DNA of 6,912 nt from Candidatus Dormiibacter sp. (GTDB taxonomy: Bacteria; Chloroflexota; Dormibacteria; UBA8260), in assembly GCA_025450495.1 (NCBI GenBank), contig JANWHI010000134.1, positions 1 to 6,912 of the forward strand, in the 5' to 3' direction. Of the stretch, positions 1-6,175 are shown piece by piece. The notes under the pieces are model-generated. The model made no database searches. It saw only the letters and a list, made by a program, of their open reading frames with translations, and was not told where the DNA came from. The number at the start of each line of letters is the position of its first letter. The first letter of the stretch is position 1. Made by a program: the position numbers and the translations under genes.

Positions 1-534
1 CACCGCGATGACGATCGCCGCCACCTCGATCGGCCCCGAGACGCGACTGTAGTTGGCGCCGATCGCGTATCCGGCGGCGGCGAGCGCGATGCACCAGGGC
101 AGCGCGCCGATCGCGGTCAGCAGGGTGAAACGCACCGGCTCGACGCGCGCCAGCCCGGCCGGGAAGGAGATGTACGTCCGCACCACGGGCAGCACACGGC
201 CGACCAGCACCGCCGTCAGGCCGTGGCGTTCGAACCAGCGGTCGGCGAGGTCGAGGTGGGCGGCGCGGATGCCGATGCGACGCCCGGGACCGAGCAGCAG
301 CGGGCGTCCGAACCGCGCCGCCAGCCCGGAGGCAACCAGCGACCCGGCGACGTTGCCCAGCGTCCCGGCGATGATGGAGCCGGTCAGGCTGATGTGTCCC
401 TGGGCGGCGAAGAACCCGGCGAACGGCATGATCACCTCACTCGGGAAGGGGATGCCGCAGCTCTCCGCCGCCATGAGGACGAAGACCAGCACGATGCCGC
501 CGGTGGTGATCCAGTGGGTGATGAAGTTGCTCAC
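1..534 (-). CDS. DedA-family (VTT/SNARE-associated) membrane protein, C-terminus cut off by window edge
   Basis: This leftward frame stays open to base 1 (178 codons seen). It translates as a DedA-family integral membrane protein, a family linked to envelope homeostasis, proton-dependent processes and lipid scrambling or flipping. Visible hallmarks are the N-terminal motif ESCGIPFPSEVIMPFAG (residues 24-40, with acidic E24 and E33) and GRVLPVVRTYISFPAG (112-127). R113 and R119 have the same six-residue spacing as the two essential arginines of E. coli YqjA. Hydrophobic stretches lie at about 10-22, 34-44, 52-72, 137-157 and 168-178. I chose the GTG at 534 because a -10-like CAGAAT (543-548, minus strand) ends 8 bases upstream, which suits a leaderless message. 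An in-frame ATG at 555 would add seven residues, and neither start has a clear Shine-Dalgarno site. The gene is divergent from the methyltransferase at 596. The family is certain; the substrate is unknown. Confidence 0.9.
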   Translation of the reverse strand, partial: MSNFITHWITTGGIVLVFVLMAAESCGIPFPSEVIMPFAGFFAAQGHISLTGSIIAGTLGNVAGSLVASGLAARFGRPLLLGPGRRIGIRAAHLDLADRWFERHGLTAVLVGRVLPVVRTYISFPAGLARVEPVRFTLLTAIGALPWCIALAAAGYAIGANYSRVSGPIEVAAIVIAV

Positions 535-560
535 GGGCGCGCATTCTGACCGCATCTGGC

Positions 561-589
561 TGGGCACCGCCCCAGCCCTTCGCTAGGCT
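561..589 (+). promoter_or_regulatory. Candidate promoter for the methyltransferase, probably leaderless
   Basis: TGGGCA (561-566, four of six matches to TTGACA) is separated by 17 bases from TAGGCT (584-589, a TANNNT -10 box). The ATG at 596 begins 7 bases after the -10 box, which is where transcription would start, and no Shine-Dalgarno site is visible. This arrangement is typical of leaderless mRNAs in high-GC Gram-positive bacteria. It was found by eye and is unproven. Confidence 0.45.
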
Positions 590-595
590 GCCCCG

Positions 596-1432
596 ATGAG
601 CCGGCGCCCGTCCCGACTCGACACCTGGCCTCGCCCCTTCGACCCGGCCGCCGAGCTGGACTGGGGTGACCCGGTGGTCAGCCGGCGCCTGCTCCGCGAA
701 CACCTCGACCAGACGCACGACGGCGCCAGCCGCAGGCTGCGGACCGTCGACGAGCACGTCCGGCGGCTCCAGCGCCTGCTGCCACCCAATGGTGCCCACG
801 TGCTCGACGCGGCGTGCGGGCCCGGCCTGTACAGCGTGCGCCTGGCAGCCGCGGGCCACCGGGTGACGGCGCTGGACGTGGGGCCCGCGGTCGTCGAGCA
901 TGCGCGCGTGCTGGCGCGCCGCCATCACGTCGCCGACCGCGTCACCGCGCGCATCGCCGACCTGCGCACCCTGGTCAGCCGCGAGCGATACGCCGCCGCC
1001 ATCCTCATCTACCACGTGCTCGAAGGTTTCCCGCGTCGCCAACAGACCACCGTCCTGCGCCGGTTGCGCGAGGTTCTCGACGAGGAGGCGCCGCTGATCG
1101 TCGAGATGCGGTTGCGACCGGACCAGCCGGATGGGCGGATCAGCAGCTGGGACGTGGTCAGTGGATCACTCCTCTCCGATCGCCGCCACCTGCTTCTCGT
1201 GGAGACCGTGCACGACCGCGCGCGCAACACCTACGTGCTGCGCGAGACGGCGGTGTTCGACGATGGCACCACCGCCGTGCAGCAGACCAGCAGCGCCCTG
1301 ACCCGCCTCGACGCCATCCCCCTGCTGTTCGCCCGGGCAGGGCTGAGCATCGACGCCGTGTACGACGGCTGGTCGCGCTTCCGCGCCAACGAGCTCAGCG
1401 ACACCGGGCTCGTGGTCGCGCGAAGGCGCTGA
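596..1432 (+). CDS. Class I SAM-dependent methyltransferase, substrate unknown
   Basis: This 278-residue protein has a Rossmann methyltransferase core. Motif I is HVLDAACGPGLYSVRLA (68-84), the glycine-rich SAM-binding loop following strand beta 1. The acidic residue ending beta 2 is D94 in VTALDVG. Motif IV/post-motif region is AAAILIYHVLEGFPR (133-147), followed by LRRLREVLDEEAPLIVEMRL (154-173), the usual helix-strand pair. About 60 Arg-rich N-terminal residues precede the fold. The C-terminal part from about 180 alternates beta-like stretches (LLLVETV, TYVLRETAVFDDG) and probably forms the substrate cap. No motif identifies the methyl acceptor; it looks like a Methyltransf_25/11-type small-molecule enzyme rather than an rRNA or DNA enzyme. 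The ATG at 596 sits directly after a -10 box and no better start exists. The gene is divergent from dedA and convergent, 11 bases apart, with the next gene, so it is probably monocistronic. Confidence 0.88.
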   Translation: MSRRPSRLDTWPRPFDPAAELDWGDPVVSRRLLREHLDQTHDGASRRLRTVDEHVRRLQRLLPPNGAHVLDAACGPGLYSVRLAAAGHRVTALDVGPAVVEHARVLARRHHVADRVTARIADLRTLVSRERYAAAILIYHVLEGFPRRQQTTVLRRLREVLDEEAPLIVEMRLRPDQPDGRISSWDVVSGSLLSDRRHLLLVETVHDRARNTYVLRETAVFDDGTTAVQQTSSALTRLDAIPLLFARAGLSIDAVYDGWSRFRANELSDTGLVVARRR

Positions 1433-1443
1433 CCACCGGCGCC

Positions 1444-2187
1444 CTACGAGCTGCACGAACCGGCTCGCGCCCGCCGGCGGCGCACGACCATGACCAGGCC
1501 GAGGACGACGCCCACGACCGCGAGCGCGGCCAGCCATTCCCACCCCGCCGAGGAGGTGGCGGGCGACACGGTCACGCCGATGCTCGGCACCAGCACAGGA
1601 ACCGGTCCGAGCACGGGACGGGGCGCCGGCGCGCTCGGCGCCGCCACCGGCGGACGGAGGCCCGGGTTGGCCGCGGGCGGGCGGGCGACGGGCACAGGCA
1701 CTCCCGGCAGGCTCACACCCTGGACGGGCGCGGAGCTGCCGGCAGACGACGCCGCCCGCGTGGCCACACGCGCGCTGCTTCTCGATACCGCTGTTGCCGA
1801 ACCCGGCACGGCGACGACCGGCACGCGGGTGGCGGGGGTTGCCGCGCGCGACCTGGTGGCGACAGTGGCGCCCTCGGCGCCGGCCGCGGGCCGTGACCGA
1901 CCACCGCGGCAGTTGCCGGCGTCGTCCTGGGCGCGCTCATCGCAGGCGACGACGGCAGCCGGCCGATGGTTGCTCGTCCCCCCGTCATGGTGGCCGTGAT
2001 GGCCATGGCCGTCGCCGCCATCGCCACCGCCGTCGTCCCCGTGATCAGACGCCTGCTGAAAGTGCGCCGACTCGCTGTTGCCACCATGTGAATCGCCGGC
2101 GAGCGTCTGGGTTGGCACCAGTGCCAGCGAGCCGAGTAGAGCAGCCGCGCAGAGAGCCAGGATGCGGTCGCCGAATCGCCTGCGCAT
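1444..2187 (-). CDS. Secreted, membrane-anchored His/Gly/Asp-rich and Pro/Ala-rich hypothetical protein
   Basis: I do not recognise a family for this 247-residue protein. It opens with a signal peptide: basic MRRRFGDR, a hydrophobic core ILALCAAALLGSLALV (9-24), and a likely cleavage after TLA (30). A low-complexity stretch at 48-74 holds Asp, Gly and His, including GHGHHGHHDGG (60-70), a plausible metal-binding patch. Two cysteines at 82 and 93 could form a disulfide. A long Ala/Ser/Val/Pro-rich stalk follows (about 100-212) with repeated PV, AP and RP units. The end is one transmembrane helix (about 218-236) and a basic RRRRAR tail, so the N-terminal bulk should lie outside the cell. The topology resembles sortase substrates but no LPXTG-like motif precedes the helix. 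The second ATG (2187) is chosen; the one at 2199 abuts GGAGG with no spacer, whereas 2187 has a 12-base gap. The frame stays open further upstream, but that part is antisense to the GTPase gene. Confidence 0.72.
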   Translation of the reverse strand: MRRRFGDRILALCAAALLGSLALVPTQTLAGDSHGGNSESAHFQQASDHGDDGGGDGGDGHGHHGHHDGGTSNHRPAAVVACDERAQDDAGNCRGGRSRPAAGAEGATVATRSRAATPATRVPVVAVPGSATAVSRSSARVATRAASSAGSSAPVQGVSLPGVPVPVARPPAANPGLRPPVAAPSAPAPRPVLGPVPVLVPSIGVTVSPATSSAGWEWLAALAVVGVVLGLVMVVRRRRARAGSCSS

Positions 2188-2358
2188 CGCGGCATCCATC
2201 CTCCATTCCCGACTGCCGGCCGTCCGGCTAGCGTACACCTGCGCGCCGCTGTCTCTGGCGCTCGTCATCAGCGTGTCGGGCAGCCTTGTGACCGAGTTGC
2301 CACGCTCTACCATTACCCAGCCCAGCCGCCCGAACCGTCTCCCTCGGAGCGAGTGCCC
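2188..2358. other. Divergent intergenic region between the anchored-protein gene and the EF-G-like gene
   Basis: This 171-base spacer holds the upstream signals of both genes. On the minus strand there is a GGAGG before the 2187/2199 starts and a weak TACGCT box (2230-2235) with no matching -35 box. On the plus strand there is the promoter described at 2286-2313 and a GGAG at 2346-2349, 9 bases before the ATG at 2359. No small gene or RNA gene is visible. Confidence 0.6.
2286..2313 (+). promoter_or_regulatory. Candidate sigma-A-type promoter of the EF-G-like/hydrolase operon
   Basis: TTGTGA (2286-2291, four of six matches to TTGACA including the key TTG) lies 16 bases before TACCAT (2308-2313, TANNNT type). 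Transcription would start near 2320 and leave a leader of about 39 bases with GGAG at 2346-2349. This is one of the best-matching -35/-10 pairs in the window, judged by eye only. Confidence 0.45.
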
Positions 2359-4440
2359 ATGCCCACCCCGACTCCCGATCGGATCCGGACCATTGCCGTG
2401 GTCGGTCACAGCCACGAGGGCAAGACCACCCTCTGCGAGGCGCTGCTGCACACCGCCGGGGCCACCCCACGAATGGGCTCGACCGACCAGGGGACGTCGA
2501 TCCTCGACCACGAGCCCGAGGAGCAGCGGCGGTCGATGACCATCAACGCGGCGGTGGCGCACCTCGACTGGGATGGTCACCGGGTCAACCTGATCGACGT
2601 GCCCGGCTTCCAGGACTTCGCCGGTGAGATGGCGTCCGCGATGGCCGCCGCCGACGCCGTGGTCCTGGTGGTGGGCGCAGGCGGCAGCGTGCCCGTCGGC
2701 GCCGAGCTCGCCTGGGAGATGCTGGCGGAGCGCCATCTGCCCACGTTGATCGTCGTCAACAAGATGGACAAGGACAACGCCGCCTACGAGGTGACCGTGG
2801 ACGCGCTCCGCGAAGCCTTCGATCGCAAGCCGATCGCGGTCGCCGTGCCCATCGGCAGCGCCGGCGGCTTCCTCGGCTACGTCGACCTCGTCAACGACAG
2901 CGCGCACCAGTTCGAGCCGGGGGGACGGGCTCGCAGCGCAGACCTTCCTGCGGCGATGCGCGAGGAGGTGGAGCGCGCCCACGCCGCGCTCGTCGACGCC
3001 GCCGCCGAGACCGACGACACGCTGATCGAGAAGTACCTCGGCGGCACCGAGCTCAGCGACGACGAGGTGCGTGGGGCGCTGCACACGGCCGCCCTGCGGG
3101 GCACGCTGGTGCCGATCGTGTGCTCGGCGGCGGCCGACCAGCGAGGCGCGGCCCTGGTGCTCGACTCGATCGTGCGCTACCTGCCCGGGCCGTCAGAGCA
3201 GGTGCACCGCGGCCTGACGTCGAGCGGCGACGAGGTGGAGATCGCCTGCGACCCCGCCGGACACCTGGTCGCGCACGTCTTCAAGACCACCGTCGACACC
3301 TTCGGCAAGGTGTCCTACTTCAAGGTGCTGCGCGGCACCATGCGCGCGGACACGCACCCCTATGACGTCCAGCAAGATGTCGAGGAGCGCTTCGCCCAGC
3401 TGGCCCGGCCGATGGGCAAGACGCTGGTCAACGCCACCGAGGTCGGCGCCGGCGACATCGGCGTGGTGACCAAGCTGCCCCATGCCCGCACCGGTGACGC
3501 TCTCGGCGTCCGCGGTGAGGTGCTCACGCTGCCGCCCATGAACATCCCGGCCCCGTCGTACAGCGCCGCCATCAGCGCCAGGACCAAGGGTGACGAGGAC
3601 AAGATCATGTCGTCGCTGTCGCGGCTGGCCGAGGAGGACCCGGCGTTCTCGACCGACCGCGACCCGGTGACCGGTGAGGTGATGGTGCACGGCCTCGGCG
3701 ACGTGCACCTCGACGTCGCGCTGGAGCGCATCAAACGCAAGTACGGCGTCGATGCGATGCTGGCGCCGCCGCGCATCCCCTACCGCGAGACCATCAGCGG
3801 CACCGCCCGAGTGGCCCACAAGTACAAGAAGCAGAGCGGGGGCGCCGGCCTGTACGGCGACTGCACCATCGAGATCGAGCCGCTGCCACGGGGCGGTGGA
3901 TTCGTGTGGGAGGACAAGATCTTCGGCGGGTCGATCCCGCAGCAGTTCCGGCCCTCGGTCGAGAAGGGCGTGCGCCAGACCATGGAGCAGGGAGCGGTCA
4001 GCGGCAACCCCATCGTCGACGTCAAGGTGCGCCTCGTCGACGGCTCCACCCACGCGGTGGACGGCAAGGACATCGCGTTCCAGATCGCCGGCGCGATGGC
4101 GATGCGCGAAGCGGTCCAGAAGGCGAACCCCGTTCTCCTCGAGCCGATCATGGAGGTGCGCGTCGTCGTCGCCGAGCGGTTCATGGGGGACGTGATGAGC
4201 CTGTTCAACGGCAAGAGAGGCCGGGTGGCCGGCATGAACCCGCTTGGTGACGGACGCGCCGAGGTGAGCGCCCAGGTGCCACAGGCCGAGATGCACAGCT
4301 TCCCGACCGAGTTGCGCGCCCTCACCCAGGGCCGAGGCCGCTACACCATGGCGCCGGCGCACTACGAGGAGGTGCCCGCGCACGTTGCCCAGACCATCAT
4401 CGCGGCGCACTCCAAGGAGCACGCCACAGCATCTGCCTGA
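2359..4440 (+). CDS. EF-G-like translational GTPase (EF-G2/FusA2-type paralog)
   Basis: The 693-residue protein has the full five-domain EF-G layout. The G domain carries P-loop GHSHEGKT (16-23), switch I-side MTINAA (60-65), switch II DVPGFQDF (80-87), NKMD (134-137) and the G5 CSA (255-257). Domain II spans about 300-385 and domain III about 392-470. Domain IV (about 472-590) has KKQSGGAGLYG and DGSTHAVDG, with H565 at the position of the translocation-loop histidine. Domain V starts at PVLLEPIMEV (about 591). In switch II the catalytic histidine of DTPGHVDF is replaced by F84, and the P-loop and MTINAA also depart from canonical EF-G. With the solitary context (no rpsL, rpsG or tuf), this points to a paralog of the EF-G2/FusA2 group rather than the main translocase. 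Its precise role is uncertain. The ATG at 2359 has GGAG 9 bases upstream; an in-frame GTG at 2353 would add two residues but leaves only 3 bases after GGAG. It is probably co-transcribed with the hydrolase. Confidence 0.92.
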   Translation: MPTPTPDRIRTIAVVGHSHEGKTTLCEALLHTAGATPRMGSTDQGTSILDHEPEEQRRSMTINAAVAHLDWDGHRVNLIDVPGFQDFAGEMASAMAAADAVVLVVGAGGSVPVGAELAWEMLAERHLPTLIVVNKMDKDNAAYEVTVDALREAFDRKPIAVAVPIGSAGGFLGYVDLVNDSAHQFEPGGRARSADLPAAMREEVERAHAALVDAAAETDDTLIEKYLGGTELSDDEVRGALHTAALRGTLVPIVCSAAADQRGAALVLDSIVRYLPGPSEQVHRGLTSSGDEVEIACDPAGHLVAHVFKTTVDTFGKVSYFKVLRGTMRADTHPYDVQQDVEERFAQLARPMGKTLVNATEVGAGDIGVVTKLPHARTGDALGVRGEVLTLPPMNIPAPSYSAAISARTKGDEDKIMSSLSRLAEEDPAFSTDRDPVTGEVMVHGLGDVHLDVALERIKRKYGVDAMLAPPRIPYRETISGTARVAHKYKKQSGGAGLYGDCTIEIEPLPRGGGFVWEDKIFGGSIPQQFRPSVEKGVRQTMEQGAVSGNPIVDVKVRLVDGSTHAVDGKDIAFQIAGAMAMREAVQKANPVLLEPIMEVRVVVAERFMGDVMSLFNGKRGRVAGMNPLGDGRAEVSAQVPQAEMHSFPTELRALTQGRGRYTMAPAHYEEVPAHVAQTIIAAHSKEHATASA

Positions 4441-4441
4441 C

Positions 4442-4448
4442 GAGGAGG
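4442..4448 (+). promoter_or_regulatory. Strong ribosome binding site of the hydrolase gene
   Basis: GAGGAGG starts one base after the stop codon of the EF-G-like gene and ends 10 bases before the ATG at 4459. It fixes that start over the in-frame ATG at 4468 and supports translation from a shared mRNA. Confidence 0.7.
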
Positions 4449-4458
4449 ACCGGTTGAG

Positions 4459-5133
4459 ATGGGCGAGATGATCGAGCTCGGTGACAACGGCCACCGCGAC
4501 CAGGGCTACGTGGCCGCCCCCGCCTCGGGGCGCGGTCCCGGGGTCGTCGTCATCCAGGAATGGTGGGGCCTGGTGGATCACATCAAGCGGGTCTGCGACC
4601 GATTCGCCGACCAGGGGTTCACCGCCCTGGCGCCCGACCTCTACCACGGCCACGCCACCACCGAGCCGGACGAGGCCCGCAAGCGGGCGATGAACCTCGA
4701 CATCGCCATGGCCACAGCCGATCTCTCGGCCGCGGTCCGCCACCAGCTCAGCAGCCCGAGGGTCACCAGCCCGACCGTGGGGGTGGTGGGCTTCTGCATG
4801 GGTGGCGGCCTGGCGCTCTCCCTCGCCAGCCAGGAGCCGGCGATCAGCGCCTGCGTCACCTACTACGGCATCGGGCCAGCGACGCTGGACGTCTCGAAGA
4901 TGGACGCCGCGGTTCTCGGCCACTGGGGCGAGCAGGACCATTCCTACGACCATCGTGCCGTCGACGGGCTTGAGGAGCGCCTGCGGGCGGCCGGGGTGCC
5001 TGTCGAGTCGTTCTGGTACGACGCCGGCCACGCCTTCTTCAACGACGACCGACCCGAGGTGCACTCCGAGGAGGCGGCGCGGCTGTCCTGGGACCGCACC
5101 GTGGCCTTTCTGAGGGAGCATGTGGGGCGCTGA
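4459..5133 (+). CDS. Dienelactone hydrolase-family alpha/beta hydrolase
   Basis: This is a 224-residue cytoplasmic hydrolase of the dienelactone hydrolase family, near the usual length of about 230. The family's catalytic triad is visible: nucleophile C113 in GFCMGG, aspartate D160 in HWGEQDH, and H191 in YDAGHAFFND. The conserved glutamate near the first loop is E34 in VIQEWWGL (31-38), and Arg74/Arg76 are placed where the family keeps a substrate-binding arginine. Classical members hydrolyse dienelactone in chlorocatechol degradation, but most genomic relatives have unknown ester or lactone substrates, and no catechol pathway gene is nearby. The gene begins 18 bases after the EF-G-like gene, so they are likely one operon. 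The functional link between a translation GTPase and this hydrolase is not obvious. Confidence 0.92.
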   Translation: MGEMIELGDNGHRDQGYVAAPASGRGPGVVVIQEWWGLVDHIKRVCDRFADQGFTALAPDLYHGHATTEPDEARKRAMNLDIAMATADLSAAVRHQLSSPRVTSPTVGVVGFCMGGGLALSLASQEPAISACVTYYGIGPATLDVSKMDAAVLGHWGEQDHSYDHRAVDGLEERLRAAGVPVESFWYDAGHAFFNDDRPEVHSEEAARLSWDRTVAFLREHVGR

Positions 5134-5135
5134 CG

Positions 5136-5170
5136 CGAGTGGGGCACGGCGGCCGGTCTTGCCCACCTCG
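5136..5170 (+). terminator. Possible terminator after the EF-G-like/hydrolase operon
   Basis: Two 11-base arms (5136-5146 and 5160-5170) form an imperfect inverted repeat, with CGAG and GGGCA pairing their counterparts and two mismatches between, around a 13-base loop. It begins 3 bases after the hydrolase stop and ends before the next promoter. No T-run follows, which is common in high-GC bacteria but lowers certainty. Confidence 0.38.
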
Positions 5171-5190
5171 CTGAATTCGGCTGCAATTCG
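5171..5190. repeat. Short direct repeat upstream of the DUF5679 promoter
   Basis: CTGAATTCG (5171-5179) is followed by CTGCAATTCG (5181-5190), a near-exact copy about one helical turn later and at roughly -45 to -25 relative to the predicted transcription start. It also reads as GAATT-N7-AATTC. It could be an operator or chance. Confidence 0.35.
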
Positions 5191-5203
5191 ACCGAGTGTG
5201 GGC

Positions 5204-5209
5204 TAGAAT
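5204..5209 (+). promoter_or_regulatory. -10 box TAGAAT for the DUF5679 gene
   Basis: TAGAAT is a strong -10 hexamer for a high-GC genome. At a 17-base spacing the -35 position reads CTGCAA (5181-5186), only a weak match and inside the direct repeat, which would suit activator-dependent control. Transcription would start near 5216. Confidence 0.45.
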
Positions 5210-5215
5210 GCGGCC

Positions 5216-5275
5216 GACCTGAGCCGGAGGGCCTCGCCCCCCGTACTCGCATCGACATCGATTAGGAGAGGACGC
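5216..5275 (+). promoter_or_regulatory. Structured leader and ribosome binding site of the DUF5679 gene
   Basis: The predicted leader is about 60 bases, much longer than elsewhere in this window. It holds a GC hairpin (5225-5232 with 5236-5243, one mismatch, 3-base loop) and a small ATCG/CGAT hairpin (5251-5262) just before the strong Shine-Dalgarno AGGAGAGG (5264-5271). The AGGAG ends 7 bases before the ATG. It matches no riboswitch I recognise. Confidence 0.4.
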
Positions 5276-5425
5276 ATGGCCGTCTCCGGCTACTGCCTCA
5301 AGTGCAAGTCGCCCCGCGACATCAAGGACGCTCAGGCGATCACGATGAAGAATGGCAAGCCCGCCACCACCGGCACCTGTCCGGTCTGCGGCACCAAGAT
5401 CTTCAAGATCGGCAAGGCCACCTAG
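5276..5425 (+). CDS. DUF5679-type zinc-ribbon mini-protein
   Basis: This 49-residue protein has two CxxC pairs: YCLKCK (C7, C10) and CPVCG (C35, C38). They are separated by a Lys-rich linker with TMKNGKPATTGTCP (23-36) and followed by a basic tail, KIFKIGKAT. The four-cysteine spacing and the MKNG-PAT-GTCPVCGTK-F core match the DUF5679 family as I recall it, found as small stand-alone proteins in Actinobacteria and Chloroflexi and as a domain in some larger DNA-related proteins. It should fold around one zinc ion and may bind nucleic acid through its many lysines, but no function is established. The start is secure thanks to AGGAG 7 bases upstream. It has its own promoter and leader, separate from the operon to the left, and converges on the trkA genes. 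Confidence 0.88.
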   Translation: MAVSGYCLKCKSPRDIKDAQAITMKNGKPATTGTCPVCGTKIFKIGKAT

Positions 5426-5457
5426 CCGCCCGCAGCGAAGGGCCGCCGCAGCCAGCT

Positions 5458-5476
5458 CGGCGCGGCGGCCGCGCCG
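5458..5476. terminator. GC-rich hairpin between convergent genes, possible bidirectional terminator
   Basis: CGGCGCGG (5458-5465) pairs perfectly with CCGCGCCG (5469-5476) around a 3-base loop. It sits between the DUF5679 stop (5425) and the trkA stop (5486), where both transcripts must end. There is no T-run on either strand, so this rests on position and stem strength. Confidence 0.45.
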
Positions 5477-5485
5477 CGACCCGGG

Positions 5486-6175
5486 TCAGCTGGTCAGCGC
5501 GTCCCTGACCCCCGCGATGTCGAGCTTTCTCGAGTAGACGATCAGCTCGTCGTGCGCCTGGATCACCTCGTCGGGCGTGGGCACCATCGGTTCCCCGGCG
5601 CGGACGATGCACACCACCATGTCGCCCGCCGGCAGCCCCACCTCGCTGAGCTTGCGCCCGACCAGCCGTGAGACGTCCGGCAGGGCCACGTCCACGAGGT
5701 TGGCACCGGTGGACTTGACCGCCACCCCGCGGACGGCGTCCGACCCCGCGATCTCCGCTTCGATGAGGCCCATGAGCAGCTCCGTGGCGCTCACCGGCAC
5801 GTCGATGCCGAGCGCGGTGAAGACGTGCACGTTGACCGGGTTGTTGACCCGCGCGATGGTCCTGGGGACGCCGAACTTCCCCTTGGCGAGCTGGCAGGCG
5901 ACCAGGTTGTCCTCATCGTCCCCGGTGCAGGCGATCACCACGGCGGCGCGCTCGATCCCGGTGGTGGCGAGGAAGGCCATCTCATCGCCATCCCCGACCA
6001 TCACGCTGACGCTGCCCATCTGGTGCTCGATCCACTCAGCGCGGGCCGGGTCCTTCTCGACCAGGGTGACCTCGTAGTCGCGCTCGATCAGGTGGCGGGC
6101 GAGGTAGAAGCCGACCTTGCCCCCGCCGATGACCACCAGGTAGGGACGGTCGGCGGCGTTGAGCCCGTTGCTCAT
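5486..6175 (-). CDS. trkA: TrkA-type potassium uptake regulatory subunit, full-length RCK (KTN + RCK_C)
   Basis: This 229-residue cytoplasmic subunit gates a K+ uptake channel (Trk/Ktr type or another cation transporter) in response to bound nucleotide. The N-terminal Rossmann (TrkA_N/KTN) domain begins at LVVIGGGKVG (13-22), with G17, G19 and G22 as the dinucleotide-binding glycines and E40 ending beta 2, suiting NAD(H) ribose binding. ACTGDDEDN (82-90) and ARVNNP (108-113) are typical of the family. The C-terminal TrkA_C domain (about 147-226) includes VGRKLSEVGLP and a DELIVYSRK end. The length is close to the actinobacterial CeoB/CeoC proteins (about 220-227). The ATG overlaps the upstream RCK gene's stop as ATGA and has no Shine-Dalgarno site of its own, which indicates translational coupling and a fixed subunit ratio. 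No membrane subunit is present in the window. Confidence 0.92.
   Translation of the reverse strand: MSNGLNAADRPYLVVIGGGKVGFYLARHLIERDYEVTLVEKDPARAEWIEHQMGSVSVMVGDGDEMAFLATTGIERAAVVIACTGDDEDNLVACQLAKGKFGVPRTIARVNNPVNVHVFTALGIDVPVSATELLMGLIEAEIAGSDAVRGVAVKSTGANLVDVALPDVSRLVGRKLSEVGLPAGDMVVCIVRAGEPMVPTPDEVIQAHDELIVYSRKLDIAGVRDALTS

Noticed and set aside
53..586. 177-codon plus-strand frame at the left end
   Set aside because: It is antisense to the DedA frame, which carries multiple family motifs.
1425..1443. GGCGC/GCGCC inverted repeat between the convergent methyltransferase and anchored-protein genes
   Set aside because: Only 5 base pairs with a 9-base loop and no T-run; expected by chance in such GC-rich DNA, so not called a terminator.
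814..1896. 360-codon plus-strand frame
   Set aside because: It overlaps the methyltransferase in another frame and is antisense to the anchored protein; composition is shadow-like (Arg/Gly/Ala/His).
1966..2046. Possible tandem repeat in the His/Gly-coding stretch
   Set aside because: The GGC/CAC/GAC codons recur without a fixed unit, so this is protein-level low complexity rather than a DNA repeat or CRISPR.
1713..2195. 160-codon minus-strand frame with a well-spaced GGAGG before its ATG at 2195
   Set aside because: It overlaps the anchored-protein gene out of frame. Its translation lacks a signal peptide or domain and is Arg/Pro/Ala noise; the other frame has coherent secretion features.
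2230..2235. TACGCT on the minus strand as promoter of the anchored-protein gene
   Set aside because: It fits TANNNT but no -35-like hexamer lies at 16-18 bases, so it is mentioned only as a weak possibility.
2200..3084. Upstream extension of the anchored-protein frame to an ATG at 3084 (546 residues)
   Set aside because: The extra part is antisense to the GTPase gene and its divergent promoter. The clear signal peptide begins only at 2187.
3193..5166. 657-codon open frame on the minus strand
   Set aside because: It is antisense to the EF-G-like and hydrolase genes, whose families are unmistakable. Its His/Arg/Gly-rich translation is typical of high-GC shadow frames and shows no domain.
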